DNA of 64,000 nt from Azorhizobium doebereinerae UFLA1-100 (GCF_000473085.1 NZ_AXBA01000017.1:62001-126000), one strand, 5' to 3'; positions 23,739 through 32,265 are shown, numbered from the stretch's first letter. The notes: generated from the letters alone by a model not told the origin. Made by a program: numbers and translations.

Positions 23739-25123
23739 TGACCATGAATGCGCAGCCCAACCCGTCCTCCCCCGTGCCCGCGATCCCGGTGCCGTCCGAA
23801 AGCGTCGGCGAGGACCTGCGCGTGCTCGTCGTCTCCCATGCCCACCCCAGCTATTCGCTGGGCGGGGCGGAGGTGGCCTCGCACAATCTGCACAAGGGGC
23901 TGAACGCGGTGGGCGGGGCATCGTCGCGCTATCTGGCGCGGGTGGCGAGCCCGGTGCCGCGGCACGGCGCCTCCGCATTGATGAGCCTGCGGCAGAATGA
24001 CGACGAGATCCTCTATCACGCGGACGATTACGACCATTTCCTGCTGTCGAACCGCAACACCGACGACATAAGGCGGGATTTCCTGCGCTTCGTCACCGAT
24101 GTCCGCCCGGACGTGGTGCACTTCCACCACATCCTCGGCCTGGGCCTGGAGGCCCTGTTCGCGGTGCGCGATGCGCTGCCGGACACGCGGATCGTGGTCA
24201 CGTTCCACGAATTCCTGTCCATCTGCCACCACCATGGGCAGATGGTGAAGACGGCGGGCATGAAGCTGTGCCAGCGCGCCTCGCCGACCGAGTGCCACGC
24301 CTGCTTCCCCGACATTTCGCCCGCCCGCTTCCTGCAGCGCGAGCGCTTCGTGCAGTCCATGCTGGAACTGGCCGACCACTACGTCTCGCCGAGCCACTTC
24401 CTGGCCCAGCGCTTCGTCGACTGGGGGCTGGACGCGGATCGGATGTCGGTGATCGAGAACGGGCTCGACATCGCCGAGGCGGCGCCGCCCCGGCCTCTGA
24501 CCGGCCCGGCCAAGCGACGCGGCAGCTTCGCCTATTTCGGCCAGATGACCCCCTACAAGGGCGCAGACGTGCTGCTGGACGCGGTCGGCCGCGTGCCGGA
24601 GAGCGTGTGGGGCGAGGACGCCCGCATGATGATCTTCGGCGGCAATCTGGAGCGCCAGCCCCAGGCCTACCAGAACAAGATCGCCGCGCTGGTGGAGAAG
24701 GCGGGCGATCGCGTCCGCTTCTACGGCTCCTACCAGAATGCGGAGATGCCGCGGCTGATGCGCTCCGTGGACTGGATGATCATGCCGTCGGTGTGGTGGG
24801 AGAACTCGCCGGTGGTGATCCAGGAGGCCTTCTTCCACGGCCGTCCGATCATCTCCTCCAACATCGGCGGCATGGCGGAGAAGATCCGCGACGGCATCGA
24901 TGGCCTGCATTTCCGCGCCGGCAGCGCCGAGGACCTGGCCGACCGGCTGGTCGAGGCGCTGACCGACGACACGCTGTGGGAGCGCATGCGCCGCGGCATC
25001 CGCAAGCCGGACAGCCATCTCGATTTCGCCCGCACCCATCTCGATCTCTACCGGCGCCTGCGCGCGCAGCGTCCGGATGTCCCCAGCGTCCCGGCACCTG
25101 AGGCCGTGGCGCGCACCGCCTGA
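23738..25123 (+). CDS. GT4 glycosyltransferase with four-cysteine insertion (copy B)
   Basis: A 461-residue paralogue of the protein at 19270. Shared blocks are HPSYSLGGAEVASHNL, PDVVHFHHILGLG, FAYFGQMTPYKGADVLLDA, the E-x7-E region WWENSPVVIQEAFFHGRP and NIGGMAEKI. The cysteine pattern C163-x14-C-x7-C-x2-C (178, 186, 189) is identical in spacing. It has a 25-residue proline-rich N-terminal extension. ATG 23738 shares one base with the previous stop; ATG 23744 is an alternative. It probably adds a second sugar of the repeat unit. Donor and linkage cannot be read from sequence. Confidence 0.9.
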   Translation: MTMNAQPNPSSPVPAIPVPSESVGEDLRVLVVSHAHPSYSLGGAEVASHNLHKGLNAVGGASSRYLARVASPVPRHGASALMSLRQNDDEILYHADDYDHFLLSNRNTDDIRRDFLRFVTDVRPDVVHFHHILGLGLEALFAVRDALPDTRIVVTFHEFLSICHHHGQMVKTAGMKLCQRASPTECHACFPDISPARFLQRERFVQSMLELADHYVSPSHFLAQRFVDWGLDADRMSVIENGLDIAEAAPPRPLTGPAKRRGSFAYFGQMTPYKGADVLLDAVGRVPESVWGEDARMMIFGGNLERQPQAYQNKIAALVEKAGDRVRFYGSYQNAEMPRLMRSVDWMIMPSVWWENSPVVIQEAFFHGRPIISSNIGGMAEKIRDGIDGLHFRAGSAEDLADRLVEALTDDTLWERMRRGIRKPDSHLDFARTHLDLYRRLRAQRPDVPSVPAPEAVARTA

Positions 25124-25158
25124 GGTTTTGAACCTCGGAAATCCAGAGGGAGGCACGA

Positions 25159-26367
25159 ATGGCCCGCGTACTCGTCATGATCCCGTCGGGGGAAGTCTAC
25201 GACCACGACTGCGTCCGCTGGTACAATTACAAGGATGTCCAGCGCAGCATCGACCACTACCACAACATCGGCGACGCCTTCGTGTTCGATTCATCGCTGA
25301 AGCTGATGAATTTCGACAAGCTCGGCGTGCTGCCCATCGCCAATCCGAACATGGACGACATCGACCGGCTGCGGGAGGAGTATGACTACGTCTTCCTGCG
25401 GGGCTCGAACTACGTCCACAACCACATGAAATGGCAGCGCACCATCGAGGTGCTCAAGCGCCTCAAGCTGCCGGTGATTGCCTATGGCATCGGCGCGCAG
25501 GCGCCGGTGAAGGGCGAGATGGAGCTGTCGGAGGAGACCAAGACGGTGCTCCACATGATGGCCGACAGCTCCGCCTCCATCGGCGTGCGCGGCGCCTATT
25601 CGGCGCAGGTGCTGTGGGACATCGGCATCCGCAACATCCGCATCGTCGGCTGCCCCACCGCGTTCCGCCGCAACGACCCGAATCTGGCCATCACTTTGCC
25701 GGCGCTGGAGGACGTGAAGCAGGTGGGCATCACCTGCCGCCGCGAGGTGTCGCCGGCCTATGCGCAGGACATCAAGCGCTACCTCACCTTCCACCGCGAC
25801 TTGGTAAAAGAGTGCGCCAGCCGCTGGGACGTGGTGCTGATGGCCCAGGGCGAGGTGGAGGAGAAAAAGATCGTGTTCGGCACCGCCGAGCAGCGGGAAG
25901 AAGCCATCGCCGCCCTGAAGGCCAACAAATGGGTGTCCGACTGGTATTGGGACGACGAGATCGAGAAGCTCCACCGCGAGCGGCTGTTCTACTCGGACGT
26001 GGTGGCCGACTACGAGTCGCTCGTGCAGCAGAAGGATCTGGTGCTCGGCTATCGCCTGCACGGCAACCTGATGGCCCTCTCCAACGGCACGCCGTCGATC
26101 TATTTCACCTACGACAGCCGCACGGTGGAGTTTGCCGAGACCTACCAGATCCCCAGCTACGACGTGTTCTCCAAGAAGGAGTTCAAGCTGGAGGACTATT
26201 GGGACCAGGGCTTGTTCAACAAGTTCAACCGCGCCTGGGCCATGACCTATCGCGAGCAGAAGACCTTCCTCGACGAGAACGGCGTGGACAACAAGATGGT
26301 GGACACCCGCCACACGCCCGCGCCGTGGACGCTCGGCGAGGAAGCCCCCGAGCGCAAGGTCGCCTGA
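25159..26367 (+). CDS. Polysaccharide pyruvyltransferase family protein (copy 2)
   Basis: A 402-residue PS_pyruv_trans protein. Key blocks are HNIGDAFVFDSSLKLM (35-50), FLRGSNYVHNHMKW (79-92), AYGIGAQAP, VGCPTAFRRN (163-172) and LGYRLHGNLMALSNG (296-310, H301), then IYFTYDSRTVEFAE. It is a paralogue of the minus-strand protein at 8213, so the pair brackets the glycan locus. ATG 25159 follows GGGAGG. It is the last gene of the plus-strand operon and is followed by a hairpin terminator. Pyruvyl ketal addition is the family activity; some members act on other acceptors. Confidence 0.86.
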   Translation: MARVLVMIPSGEVYDHDCVRWYNYKDVQRSIDHYHNIGDAFVFDSSLKLMNFDKLGVLPIANPNMDDIDRLREEYDYVFLRGSNYVHNHMKWQRTIEVLKRLKLPVIAYGIGAQAPVKGEMELSEETKTVLHMMADSSASIGVRGAYSAQVLWDIGIRNIRIVGCPTAFRRNDPNLAITLPALEDVKQVGITCRREVSPAYAQDIKRYLTFHRDLVKECASRWDVVLMAQGEVEEKKIVFGTAEQREEAIAALKANKWVSDWYWDDEIEKLHRERLFYSDVVADYESLVQQKDLVLGYRLHGNLMALSNGTPSIYFTYDSRTVEFAETYQIPSYDVFSKKEFKLEDYWDQGLFNKFNRAWAMTYREQKTFLDENGVDNKMVDTRHTPAPWTLGEEAPERKVA

Positions 26368-26387
26368 TCGGCGCATGCCTCGCCCGG

Positions 26388-26411
26388 ACGGCCCGCCTCG
26401 GCGGGCCGTTT
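26388..26411 (+). terminator. Terminator at the end of the glycan operon
   Basis: ACGGCCCGCC (26388-26397) and GGCGGGCCGT (26400-26409) make a perfect 10-bp stem with a TC tip, followed by TT. It lies 20 bases after the stop of the last glycan gene and before the convergent DUF167 gene. Confidence 0.65.
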
Positions 26412-26434
26412 GCGCTTCCGCGACGGTGGGAAAA

Positions 26435-26749
26435 TCAGAGGGCGGCGACGGCGGCTTCGAGCGTCGCGCGCAGGCGGGCGGCATCACCCGAAATGCGGAA
26501 CACCTTGAGGCGCGCGGTCGCGCCGGAGGCGAGGCGCACGGCGGACGGGGCAACGCCCGCCGCACCGGCGAGCACCTTCGCCACGGCGGCCGTGGCGGCC
26601 CCGTCCTCCGGTGCCGCGCGCACGCGGATCTTCAGCACCTCTCGCCCATCGGACAGGACCACCGCGCCGTCGAGCGCGTCGCGCCCGCCTTTCGGGGTCG
26701 CGCGGACGCTGACCTCCAGGCCGTCGGCGGCCTCGCGCCAGAAGGGCAT
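26435..26749 (-). CDS. yggU: DUF167 / YggU family protein
   Basis: A 104-residue small protein of the DUF167 (UPF0235) family. Marks are LEVSVRATPKGGRDAL, LKIRVRAAPEDGAATAAVAKVLA and ARLKVFRISG. The fold is known from structural genomics but its function is not established. It follows yggT by six bases, the arrangement common in proteobacteria. No regulatory sign is visible. Confidence 0.9.
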   Translation of the reverse strand: MPFWREAADGLEVSVRATPKGGRDALDGAVVLSDGREVLKIRVRAAPEDGAATAAVAKVLAGAAGVAPSAVRLASGATARLKVFRISGDAARLRATLEAAVAAL

Positions 26750-26755
26750 CGCGGC

Positions 26756-27046
26756 TCAGAACACGTAAGGGTAGATGTAGAGCCCGATCACCCGCTCGAT
26801 GAAGAAGATGAGCAGGATCAGCACCATCGGCGAGAGGTCGATGCCGCCGAGGCTGGGCAGGATCGAGCGGATCGGCGCCAGCACCGGCTCGGTGATGCGG
26901 AAGACGATCTCGGTGATGGTGCGGACCACCTGATTATAGGGGTTCACCACATTGAAGGCGATCAGCCAGGACAGCACCGCTGCGATAATCAGAACCCACA
27001 CATAGAGCTGAAGGACGAGCAGGATGACGTCGAGAAGGGCGCGCAT
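26756..27046 (-). CDS. yggT: YggT family membrane protein
   Basis: A 96-residue protein with two hydrophobic segments (VILLVLQLYVWVLIIAAVLSWL and MVLILLIFFIERVIGLYIY) and the family's NPYNQVVRTITEIVFRITEPVLAPIR loop. YggT proteins are small inner-membrane proteins, linked in some bacteria to osmotic tolerance and cell envelope or division. It is co-transcribed with the DUF167 gene. Confidence 0.92.
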   Translation of the reverse strand: MRALLDVILLVLQLYVWVLIIAAVLSWLIAFNVVNPYNQVVRTITEIVFRITEPVLAPIRSILPSLGGIDLSPMVLILLIFFIERVIGLYIYPYVF

Positions 27047-27254
27047 GGGGGCAAGGGTCCTCGTCTGGCTCGCCCGGAGCGCCGCGCCTAGCCGGCGGTG
27101 CCCTCGGGCGATGCAACATCGCTGCGCAGCAATAACCGGGGAGGGGGCGTGCGAACAAGGCTGATCGCACGCGAGCCTGCCGGAAGGTCGCGTGCGTGAT
27201 CAGGTCGCGCCGGCGGCGGGTTGGACCGGACGGGAGCGGCGCCCGTGGGCCTGG

Positions 27255-27443
27255 CTACCCGGAGGTCGCATCGCCATCGTGCGGGTGGTCAGGGGAGGGC
27301 AGCGTTCCGCTGCCGGGGGTCTTCGACGGATCGGTCAGTTTCGGCTTCGCATGAGGCCCGGCGGCCGGCGGTTGGCTCGGGCGCGACGGCTTTCCCTGGC
27401 GCGACGCCTTGTCCTCGCGGTCCGGCTTGTCTCCCTGCGGCAT
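27255..27443 (-). CDS. Small basic proline-rich hypothetical protein
   Basis: A 62-residue hydrophilic protein with many Pro, Lys, Gly and Ser residues (MPQGDKPDREDKASRQGKPS at the start) and no hydrophobic segment, probably disordered. ATG 27443 has GGGAG nine bases upstream, which is the main support. The frame extends further upstream without starts that look better. It is divergent from accA and 209 bases upstream of yggT on the same strand. No function can be proposed. Confidence 0.5.
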   Translation of the reverse strand: MPQGDKPDREDKASRQGKPSRPSQPPAAGPHAKPKLTDPSKTPGSGTLPSPDHPHDGDATSG

Positions 27444-27610
27444 GATGCATCGCTCCCGTGGTCTCAATTCTGACAACGCCGCACCCCACATAAGGGTTGC
27501 CTCTTCGTTCCGGGGATAGGGCGTGCGGCTTGACTCCCCGCGGCGCGGGGGGCAGCTTCCGCGCGCCCCAAGGCGGGGGGCGGATGTCATCTCAAACCCC
27601 ATGGGCGTGC

Positions 27611-28564
27611 ATGCGTAGCTATTTGGACTTCGAGAAGCCGGTGGCCGAGCTCGAGGCGAAGGTGGAAGAACTGCGCGCGCTGTCCTCGCCGGACGACGGG
27701 GTGAGCATCGCCGACGAGGTTCAGCGCCTTGAAGCCAAGGCCAGCGAGGCCCTCAGCCAGCTTTATTCCAGCCTGACGCCCTGGCAGAAGACCCTGGTGG
27801 CGCGCCATCCAGCGCGGCCGCACTTCGGCGATTTCGCCGCCGGGCTGTTCACCGATTTCACGCCGCTGGCCGGCGACCGGAAATATGGCGAGGACGAAGC
27901 CATCATCGGCGGCTTCGCCCGGTTTCGCGGCGAGGCGGTGTGCGTGCTGGGCCATGAAAAGGGCTCCACCACGGAGACCCGCATCCGGCACAATTTCGGC
28001 ATGGCGCGCCCCGAGGGCTACCGTAAGGCGGCCCGCATTATGGAACTGGCGGACCGTTTCGGCCTGCCGCTGATCTCGCTGGTGGATACCGCCGGCGCCT
28101 ATCCGGGCATCGGCGCGGAAGAGCGCGGCCAGGCCGAGGCTATCGCCCGCTCCACCGATGCCTGCCTGGCGCTCGGTGCGCCCAATGTGGCGGTGGTCAT
28201 CGGCGAGGGCGGCTCGGGCGGTGCCATCGCCATCGCCACGGCGAACAAGGTGCTCATGCTGGAGCATGCCGTCTACAGCGTCATCTCGCCGGAAGGGGCA
28301 GCCTCGATCCTGTGGCGCGACACCGCCAAGGCGCAGGATGCCGCCACCAACATGAAGATCACCGCGCAGGACCTGCTCAAGTTCGGTGTCGTCGACGGCA
28401 TTGTGCGGGAGCCGGTGGGCGGCGCCCATCGTGATGCCAAGGCGGCGATCGCAGCCACCGGCGATGCCATCGCCGAGGCATTGGCCTCTCTTGCCGGTCT
28501 CGACGCGGACGCCGTGCGCAAGGCGCGGCGGGCGAAGTTCCTGGCCATTGGCCGCACGCTGTAA
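27611..28564 (+). CDS. accA: Acetyl-CoA carboxylase carboxyltransferase subunit alpha
   Basis: A 317-residue AccA, the family's usual length. It begins MRSYLDFEKPVAELEAKVEEL and contains the carboxyltransferase blocks ARFRGEAVCVLGHEKG, ETRIRHNFGMARPEGYRKA, DTAGAYPGIGAEERGQ, VIGEGGSGGAIAIA and the late YSVISPEGAASILWRD. With AccD it moves CO2 from biotin carrier protein to acetyl-CoA, the first step of fatty acid synthesis. An in-frame ATG at 27584 has a better G-rich site upstream and would add nine residues. The start at 27611 matches rhizobial homologues by pattern. Confidence 0.95.
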   Translation: MRSYLDFEKPVAELEAKVEELRALSSPDDGVSIADEVQRLEAKASEALSQLYSSLTPWQKTLVARHPARPHFGDFAAGLFTDFTPLAGDRKYGEDEAIIGGFARFRGEAVCVLGHEKGSTTETRIRHNFGMARPEGYRKAARIMELADRFGLPLISLVDTAGAYPGIGAEERGQAEAIARSTDACLALGAPNVAVVIGEGGSGGAIAIATANKVLMLEHAVYSVISPEGAASILWRDTAKAQDAATNMKITAQDLLKFGVVDGIVREPVGGAHRDAKAAIAATGDAIAEALASLAGLDADAVRKARRAKFLAIGRTL

Positions 28565-28770
28565 ACCATAGTTCCAGATAGTGGTGGGCAGTGCCGCCGG
28601 AAGGAAGCCCGACGCAAGGGAACAATCGCATCTTGGCCGCAATTGCCGGTTCACCTGCCGCAAAGAGCGATGGTTCTTCCGCGATTTCGCCATCTTGCGG
28701 TAACCCGCCGGCAAGGGTAGACAGCGCTAGAATTCTCGCTCACCGCGCCCGGATCGGACCCAGGAGTTCC

Positions 28771-30024
28771 GTGTTGAGCCGTCCGCTTCAGATTTTCTCC
28801 CGCGCGCGCCTGGCGGCCATGGCTGCCGCAATGTCGCTCGCGCTGGCCGCCTGCAATGGTCAGGGGTCGGATGTTTCGGCGAGGGCCAGGCAGCCGCTCT
28901 CGCCGCAGATGCTGTCGCTGATGTCCGAGAAGGACATGGCGCCGCCGAGCCCCATCCTGGTGCGGGTGTTCAAGGAAGAATCCGAGCTGGAGGTCTGGAA
29001 GACCAAGAGCGACGGCACCTACGCCCTGCTCAAGACCTATCCCATCTGCCGCTGGTCGGGCGAGCTCGGGCCCAAGGTGAAGATTGGCGACCGTCAGGCG
29101 CCCGAGGGCTTCTACACCATCACCCCGGGGCTGATGAACCCGAACTCCAGCTACTACCTCTCGATCAACACGGGCTTCCCGAACGCCTTCGACAAGTCCT
29201 ACGGGCGGACCGGCGAATTCCTGATGATCCACGGCGACTGCTCGTCGGCCGGCTGCTACGCCATGACGGACGAGCAGATCGCCGAGATCTTCGCCCTGGC
29301 GCGCGAGTCGTTCGCGGGCGGGCAGCGCTCGTTCCAGATCCAGGCCATGCCCTTCCGCATGACGCCGCAGAACATGGCGCGCCACCGCAACAATCCGAAC
29401 ATGGCGTTCTGGCGCAACCTCAAGCAGGGCTACGACCATTTCGAGGTCACGCGCCAGGAGCCGAAGGTGGACGTGTGCGGGCGCCAGTATGTGTTCGACG
29501 CCCAGGCGCCCCTCGGCCAGTCCTTCAACCCCGCTGCGGCCTGCCCGAGCTATACGGTGCCCCCCGCCATCGCCAGCGCGGTCAGCGCCAAGCAGCGTGC
29601 CGACGACGCCAAGATGGCCGAACTGGCTCCCAATACGCCCGTCGCCCCCGTGCGCACCGGCCGCGACGGCGGCATGAACCCCATCTTTCTCGCCAAGCTG
29701 AACGGCGAGGAGAACAGCACCGCCCGTCTCGCCTATGGCAGCAGCAGCGTGCCGGCCTTCGATCCGGCCAACGTGCGCCCGCCGAAGTCCGACGCGGAAA
29801 TCGCGGCCAGCACGCCCGCGGCGGCCAATCGCCCGACAGCGCTCGCGGCCCGGCCGGGGGCGCCGGAAGTCGCCGCAACTGCGCCCGGCACGCTGCCGGC
29901 CACCACGGCCAATGACGCCGTGCGGAGGCAGACGCAGACTGCCAGCGCCGATAGCGGTGCCGCGCAGGCGTCCGTGCTGATGGGCGCAACGCCCATCGTC
30001 TCGCCCGGCGGCTTCGGCCAATAG
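28771..30024 (+). CDS. L,D-transpeptidase (YkuD domain) lipoprotein
   Basis: A 417-residue protein starting at GTG 28771 behind AGGAG. A lipoprotein signal ends in LALAAC, so the protein should be membrane-anchored in the periplasm. The YkuD catalytic block is HGDCSSAGC, with H154 and nucleophile C162, in the LMIHGDCSSAGCYAM context typical of the YafK-like branch. Such enzymes make 3-3 crosslinks in peptidoglycan, or attach or release lipoproteins. The last 150 residues are Ala/Pro/Thr-rich and low in complexity (APVRTGRDGGMNP, ASTPAAANRPTALAARPG), probably a flexible tail. It follows accA by 206 bases and is likely transcribed separately. Confidence 0.88.
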   Translation: MLSRPLQIFSRARLAAMAAAMSLALAACNGQGSDVSARARQPLSPQMLSLMSEKDMAPPSPILVRVFKEESELEVWKTKSDGTYALLKTYPICRWSGELGPKVKIGDRQAPEGFYTITPGLMNPNSSYYLSINTGFPNAFDKSYGRTGEFLMIHGDCSSAGCYAMTDEQIAEIFALARESFAGGQRSFQIQAMPFRMTPQNMARHRNNPNMAFWRNLKQGYDHFEVTRQEPKVDVCGRQYVFDAQAPLGQSFNPAAACPSYTVPPAIASAVSAKQRADDAKMAELAPNTPVAPVRTGRDGGMNPIFLAKLNGEENSTARLAYGSSSVPAFDPANVRPPKSDAEIAASTPAAANRPTALAARPGAPEVAATAPGTLPATTANDAVRRQTQTASADSGAAQASVLMGATPIVSPGGFGQ

Positions 30025-30050
30025 GCCGAGCCAAGACATTGAATTGCAAG

Positions 30051-30079
30051 GCCCGGTGCGTTTCGCGCGCCGGGCTTTT
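30051..30079 (+). terminator. Rho-independent terminator after the L,D-transpeptidase gene
   Basis: GCCCGG (30051-30056) pairs with CCGGGC (30070-30075) with additional GCG/CGC pairing inside, followed by TTTT. It lies 27 bases after the stop codon. Confidence 0.7.
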
Positions 30080-30222
30080 GCGTCTGGCGCCACCCCCTCG
30101 CGCGCGGGGCCCGGCCATCTGGCGCTCACGGCTTCGGGACCGGCCGGCGCAGCCCACGGCTTGACCTGACGTCGCGCCAGGGTCTACCAAGGCGCTCCTG
30201 TCAACCCACCGAGGAGGGGCCG

Positions 30223-30255
30223 ATGGTTCGTATCACGCCCCCGCGGGGGAGTTAG
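30223..30255 (+). CDS. Putative ten-residue leader peptide MVRITPPRGS
   Basis: ATG 30223 is preceded by GAGGAGGGG, among the strongest ribosome sites in the window. The frame ends at TAG 30253-30255 after MVRITPPRGS. The adjacent Pro-Pro followed by Arg-Gly could slow ribosomes. It lies 140 bases before an ABC exporter start (30396) that itself has a poor ribosome site. An upstream ORF controlling the exporter is therefore plausible. Its brevity means chance cannot be excluded. Confidence 0.4.
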   Translation: MVRITPPRGS

Positions 30256-30395
30256 CCGGGTCGCATTTCGACGCCGGTTCGCGGTCGCCCAGGCGGCTCG
30301 CTTCGCTGTCTTCCAGCGCATCGTCAGCGGCCCATGGGGCCTGCCGAACATCCCCAGTTCCATCAGAAGGCCGGTGCGCGCGTGCGCCGCCGGGC

Positions 30396-32207
30396 ATGAT
30401 CATGTCGCTCTTGCGTCATACCAAGCGCTCAGGCGCATTCCGTCTCGTCTTTGGCTTTCTCTGGGGGCATTGGCGCCTCCAGCCGAGGGTGATCGCCGCC
30501 ATCATCGGCGTGATCTCGCTGTCCACGCTGTGCGAGGTGCTGGTGCCGCTCTATGCGGGCCGTCTCGTGGACGCCCTTGCTGCCGCCGAGGGCGTGCCCG
30601 GCGAGGCCGCCCGTCTTGCCGCCCGCGCGACGGCTACCGAGGCATTCCTGATGATCCTCGGGCTTGGGCTCGGCATGGTGGCGCTGCGCCATGCCGCCTT
30701 CGTCGGCATTGTGCGCCTGACGCTGGTGATGATGTCCGACATCGCCCAGGAGGCGTTCGCCCGCGTCCAGCGCTTCTCTTCCGACTGGCATGCCAATGCC
30801 TTCGCCGGCTCCACGGTGCGCAAGATCTCGCGGGGCATGTGGTCGCTGGACCTGCTGAACGACACCCTGCTGGTGGCGCTGCTGCCCTCGGTCACCGTTC
30901 TGGCGGGCGCGGCGGTGATGTTGTGGCTGCAATGGCCGGTGCTTGGAATGGTCGTGGCTGGTGGCGCCGTGGTGTTCATCGGCATGACGGTGGCGCTGTC
31001 CATCGCCTATGTGGCGCCTGCGGCCCGCCTGTCGAACGCCTGGGACACCCGCGTGGGCGGCACGCTGGCCGACGCCATCGGCTGCAACGCGGTGGTGAAG
31101 GGGTTCGGCGCCGAGGCGCGGGAAGAGGGGCGGCTGGCCCGCGTGCTGCGCAAGTGGAACACCCGCACCCGCCGCACCTGGATGGCGGCCACCTGGAGCG
31201 GCACGGCGCAACTGTTCGCGCTCCTGCTGCTGCGCACGGCCATCATCGGCACGGGCCTCATCCTGTGGTGGCAGGGGCAGGCGACGCCGGGCGAGGTGGC
31301 CTACATGCTCACTACCTATTTCGTGGTGCACGGCTATCTGCGCGACGTGGGCTTCCATGTGCACAACCTGCAGCGCTCGGTGAACGACATGCAGGAACTG
31401 GCGGAGATCCATGCGACCGAGGTCACCATCGCCGACAAGCCCGGCGCAGTGCCGGCGATGGTGGCGAGCGGACGGATCATGTTCGACGCCGTGCGCTTCC
31501 ACTATGCCGGGCATGAGACGCCGCTCTATGACGGCTTGTCGGTGGCGATCGCTGCCGGCGAGCGCGTCGGCCTCGTCGGGCCGTCCGGGTCGGGCAAGAC
31601 CACCTTCGTCAAGCTGATCCAGCGGCTGTACGACGTGACCGGCGGCCGGGTGCTGGTGGACGGGCAGGATGTCCGCGATGTCACGCAGGGCAGCCTGCGC
31701 CGACAGATCGCCGTGGTGCAGCAGGAGCCGATCCTGTTCCACCGCACGCTGGCGGAGAACATCGCCTATGCCCGGCCGGACGCCAGCCGGGCCGAGATCG
31801 AGCGGGCGGCGCGCCTTGCCAATGCGGAGGACTTCATTGCCCGCCTGCCGCGCGGCTACGCCACCCTGGTGGGCGAGCGCGGCGTGAAGCTGTCCGGTGG
31901 GGAGCGCCAGCGGGTGGCCATTGCCCGCGCCTTCCTGGCGGATGCGCCCATCCTGATCCTGGACGAGGCTACCTCCAGCCTTGATTCGGAATCCGAGGCG
32001 CAGATCCAGGAGGCCATGGAGCGCCTGATGGTGGGCCGGACCACGCTGGTCATCGCCCACCGCCTGTCCACCGTGCGCACGCTCGACCGCCTGCTGGTGT
32101 TCGATCGCGGCCGCATCGCGGAGGAGGGGACGCCCGAGGCGCTGCTGCGGCTGGAGGGCGGCATCTACCGCCGCCTGCACGCGCGCCAGTCACTGGACTT
32201 CGCCTGA
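30396..32207 (+). CDS. ABC exporter half-transporter (membrane plus ATPase)
   Basis: A 603-residue fused exporter. The six-helix membrane domain (about 25-330) starts with VIAAIIGVISLSTLCEVLVPLYAGRLVDAL. The ATPase has Walker A GPSGSGKTT (395-403), Q-loop VVQQEP, signature LSGGE (499-503), Walker B ILILDEATSSLD (about 519-530) and H-loop VIAHRLST. The type is MsbA/multidrug-like, so substrates could be lipids, glycolipids or drugs; sequence alone does not decide. It probably works as a homodimer, because no partner half-transporter is adjacent. ATG 30402 is an alternative start. A bidirectional terminator separates it from secA. Confidence 0.9.
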   Translation: MIMSLLRHTKRSGAFRLVFGFLWGHWRLQPRVIAAIIGVISLSTLCEVLVPLYAGRLVDALAAAEGVPGEAARLAARATATEAFLMILGLGLGMVALRHAAFVGIVRLTLVMMSDIAQEAFARVQRFSSDWHANAFAGSTVRKISRGMWSLDLLNDTLLVALLPSVTVLAGAAVMLWLQWPVLGMVVAGGAVVFIGMTVALSIAYVAPAARLSNAWDTRVGGTLADAIGCNAVVKGFGAEAREEGRLARVLRKWNTRTRRTWMAATWSGTAQLFALLLLRTAIIGTGLILWWQGQATPGEVAYMLTTYFVVHGYLRDVGFHVHNLQRSVNDMQELAEIHATEVTIADKPGAVPAMVASGRIMFDAVRFHYAGHETPLYDGLSVAIAAGERVGLVGPSGSGKTTFVKLIQRLYDVTGGRVLVDGQDVRDVTQGSLRRQIAVVQQEPILFHRTLAENIAYARPDASRAEIERAARLANAEDFIARLPRGYATLVGERGVKLSGGERQRVAIARAFLADAPILILDEATSSLDSESEAQIQEAMERLMVGRTTLVIAHRLSTVRTLDRLLVFDRGRIAEEGTPEALLRLEGGIYRRLHARQSLDFA

Positions 32208-32235
32208 GCCGGCCGTCCCGCCCCCCGCAAAAGAA

Positions 32236-32265
32236 AAGCCCCGGACGGATCACCGCCCGGGGCTT
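32236..32265. terminator. Bidirectional terminator between the ABC exporter and secA
   Basis: AAGCCCCGG (32236-32244) pairs with CCGGGGCTT (32257-32265) around a 12-base loop. A-rich sequence flanks the left side and TCTCAATTT the right, so it can end transcription from both convergent genes. Confidence 0.75.

Larger units (their letters stand above)
30025..30395. other. Intergenic region with terminator and a possible leader peptide
   Basis: This 371-base space holds the L,D-transpeptidase terminator (30051-30079). A weak promoter-like pair follows, TTGACC at 30161-30166 and CTACCA at 30184-30189 with 17 bases between. A ten-codon open frame with a very strong ribosome site lies at 30223-30255. 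The remaining 140 bases before the ABC exporter show no supported gene. Confidence 0.5.

Noticed and set aside
22158-23978. 606-codon minus-strand open frame opposite the degenerate GT gene
   Set aside because: High-GC antisense shadow. The plus-strand frame has the GT2 blocks and coupled starts, and the antisense protein is His/Arg/Gly-rich without domains.
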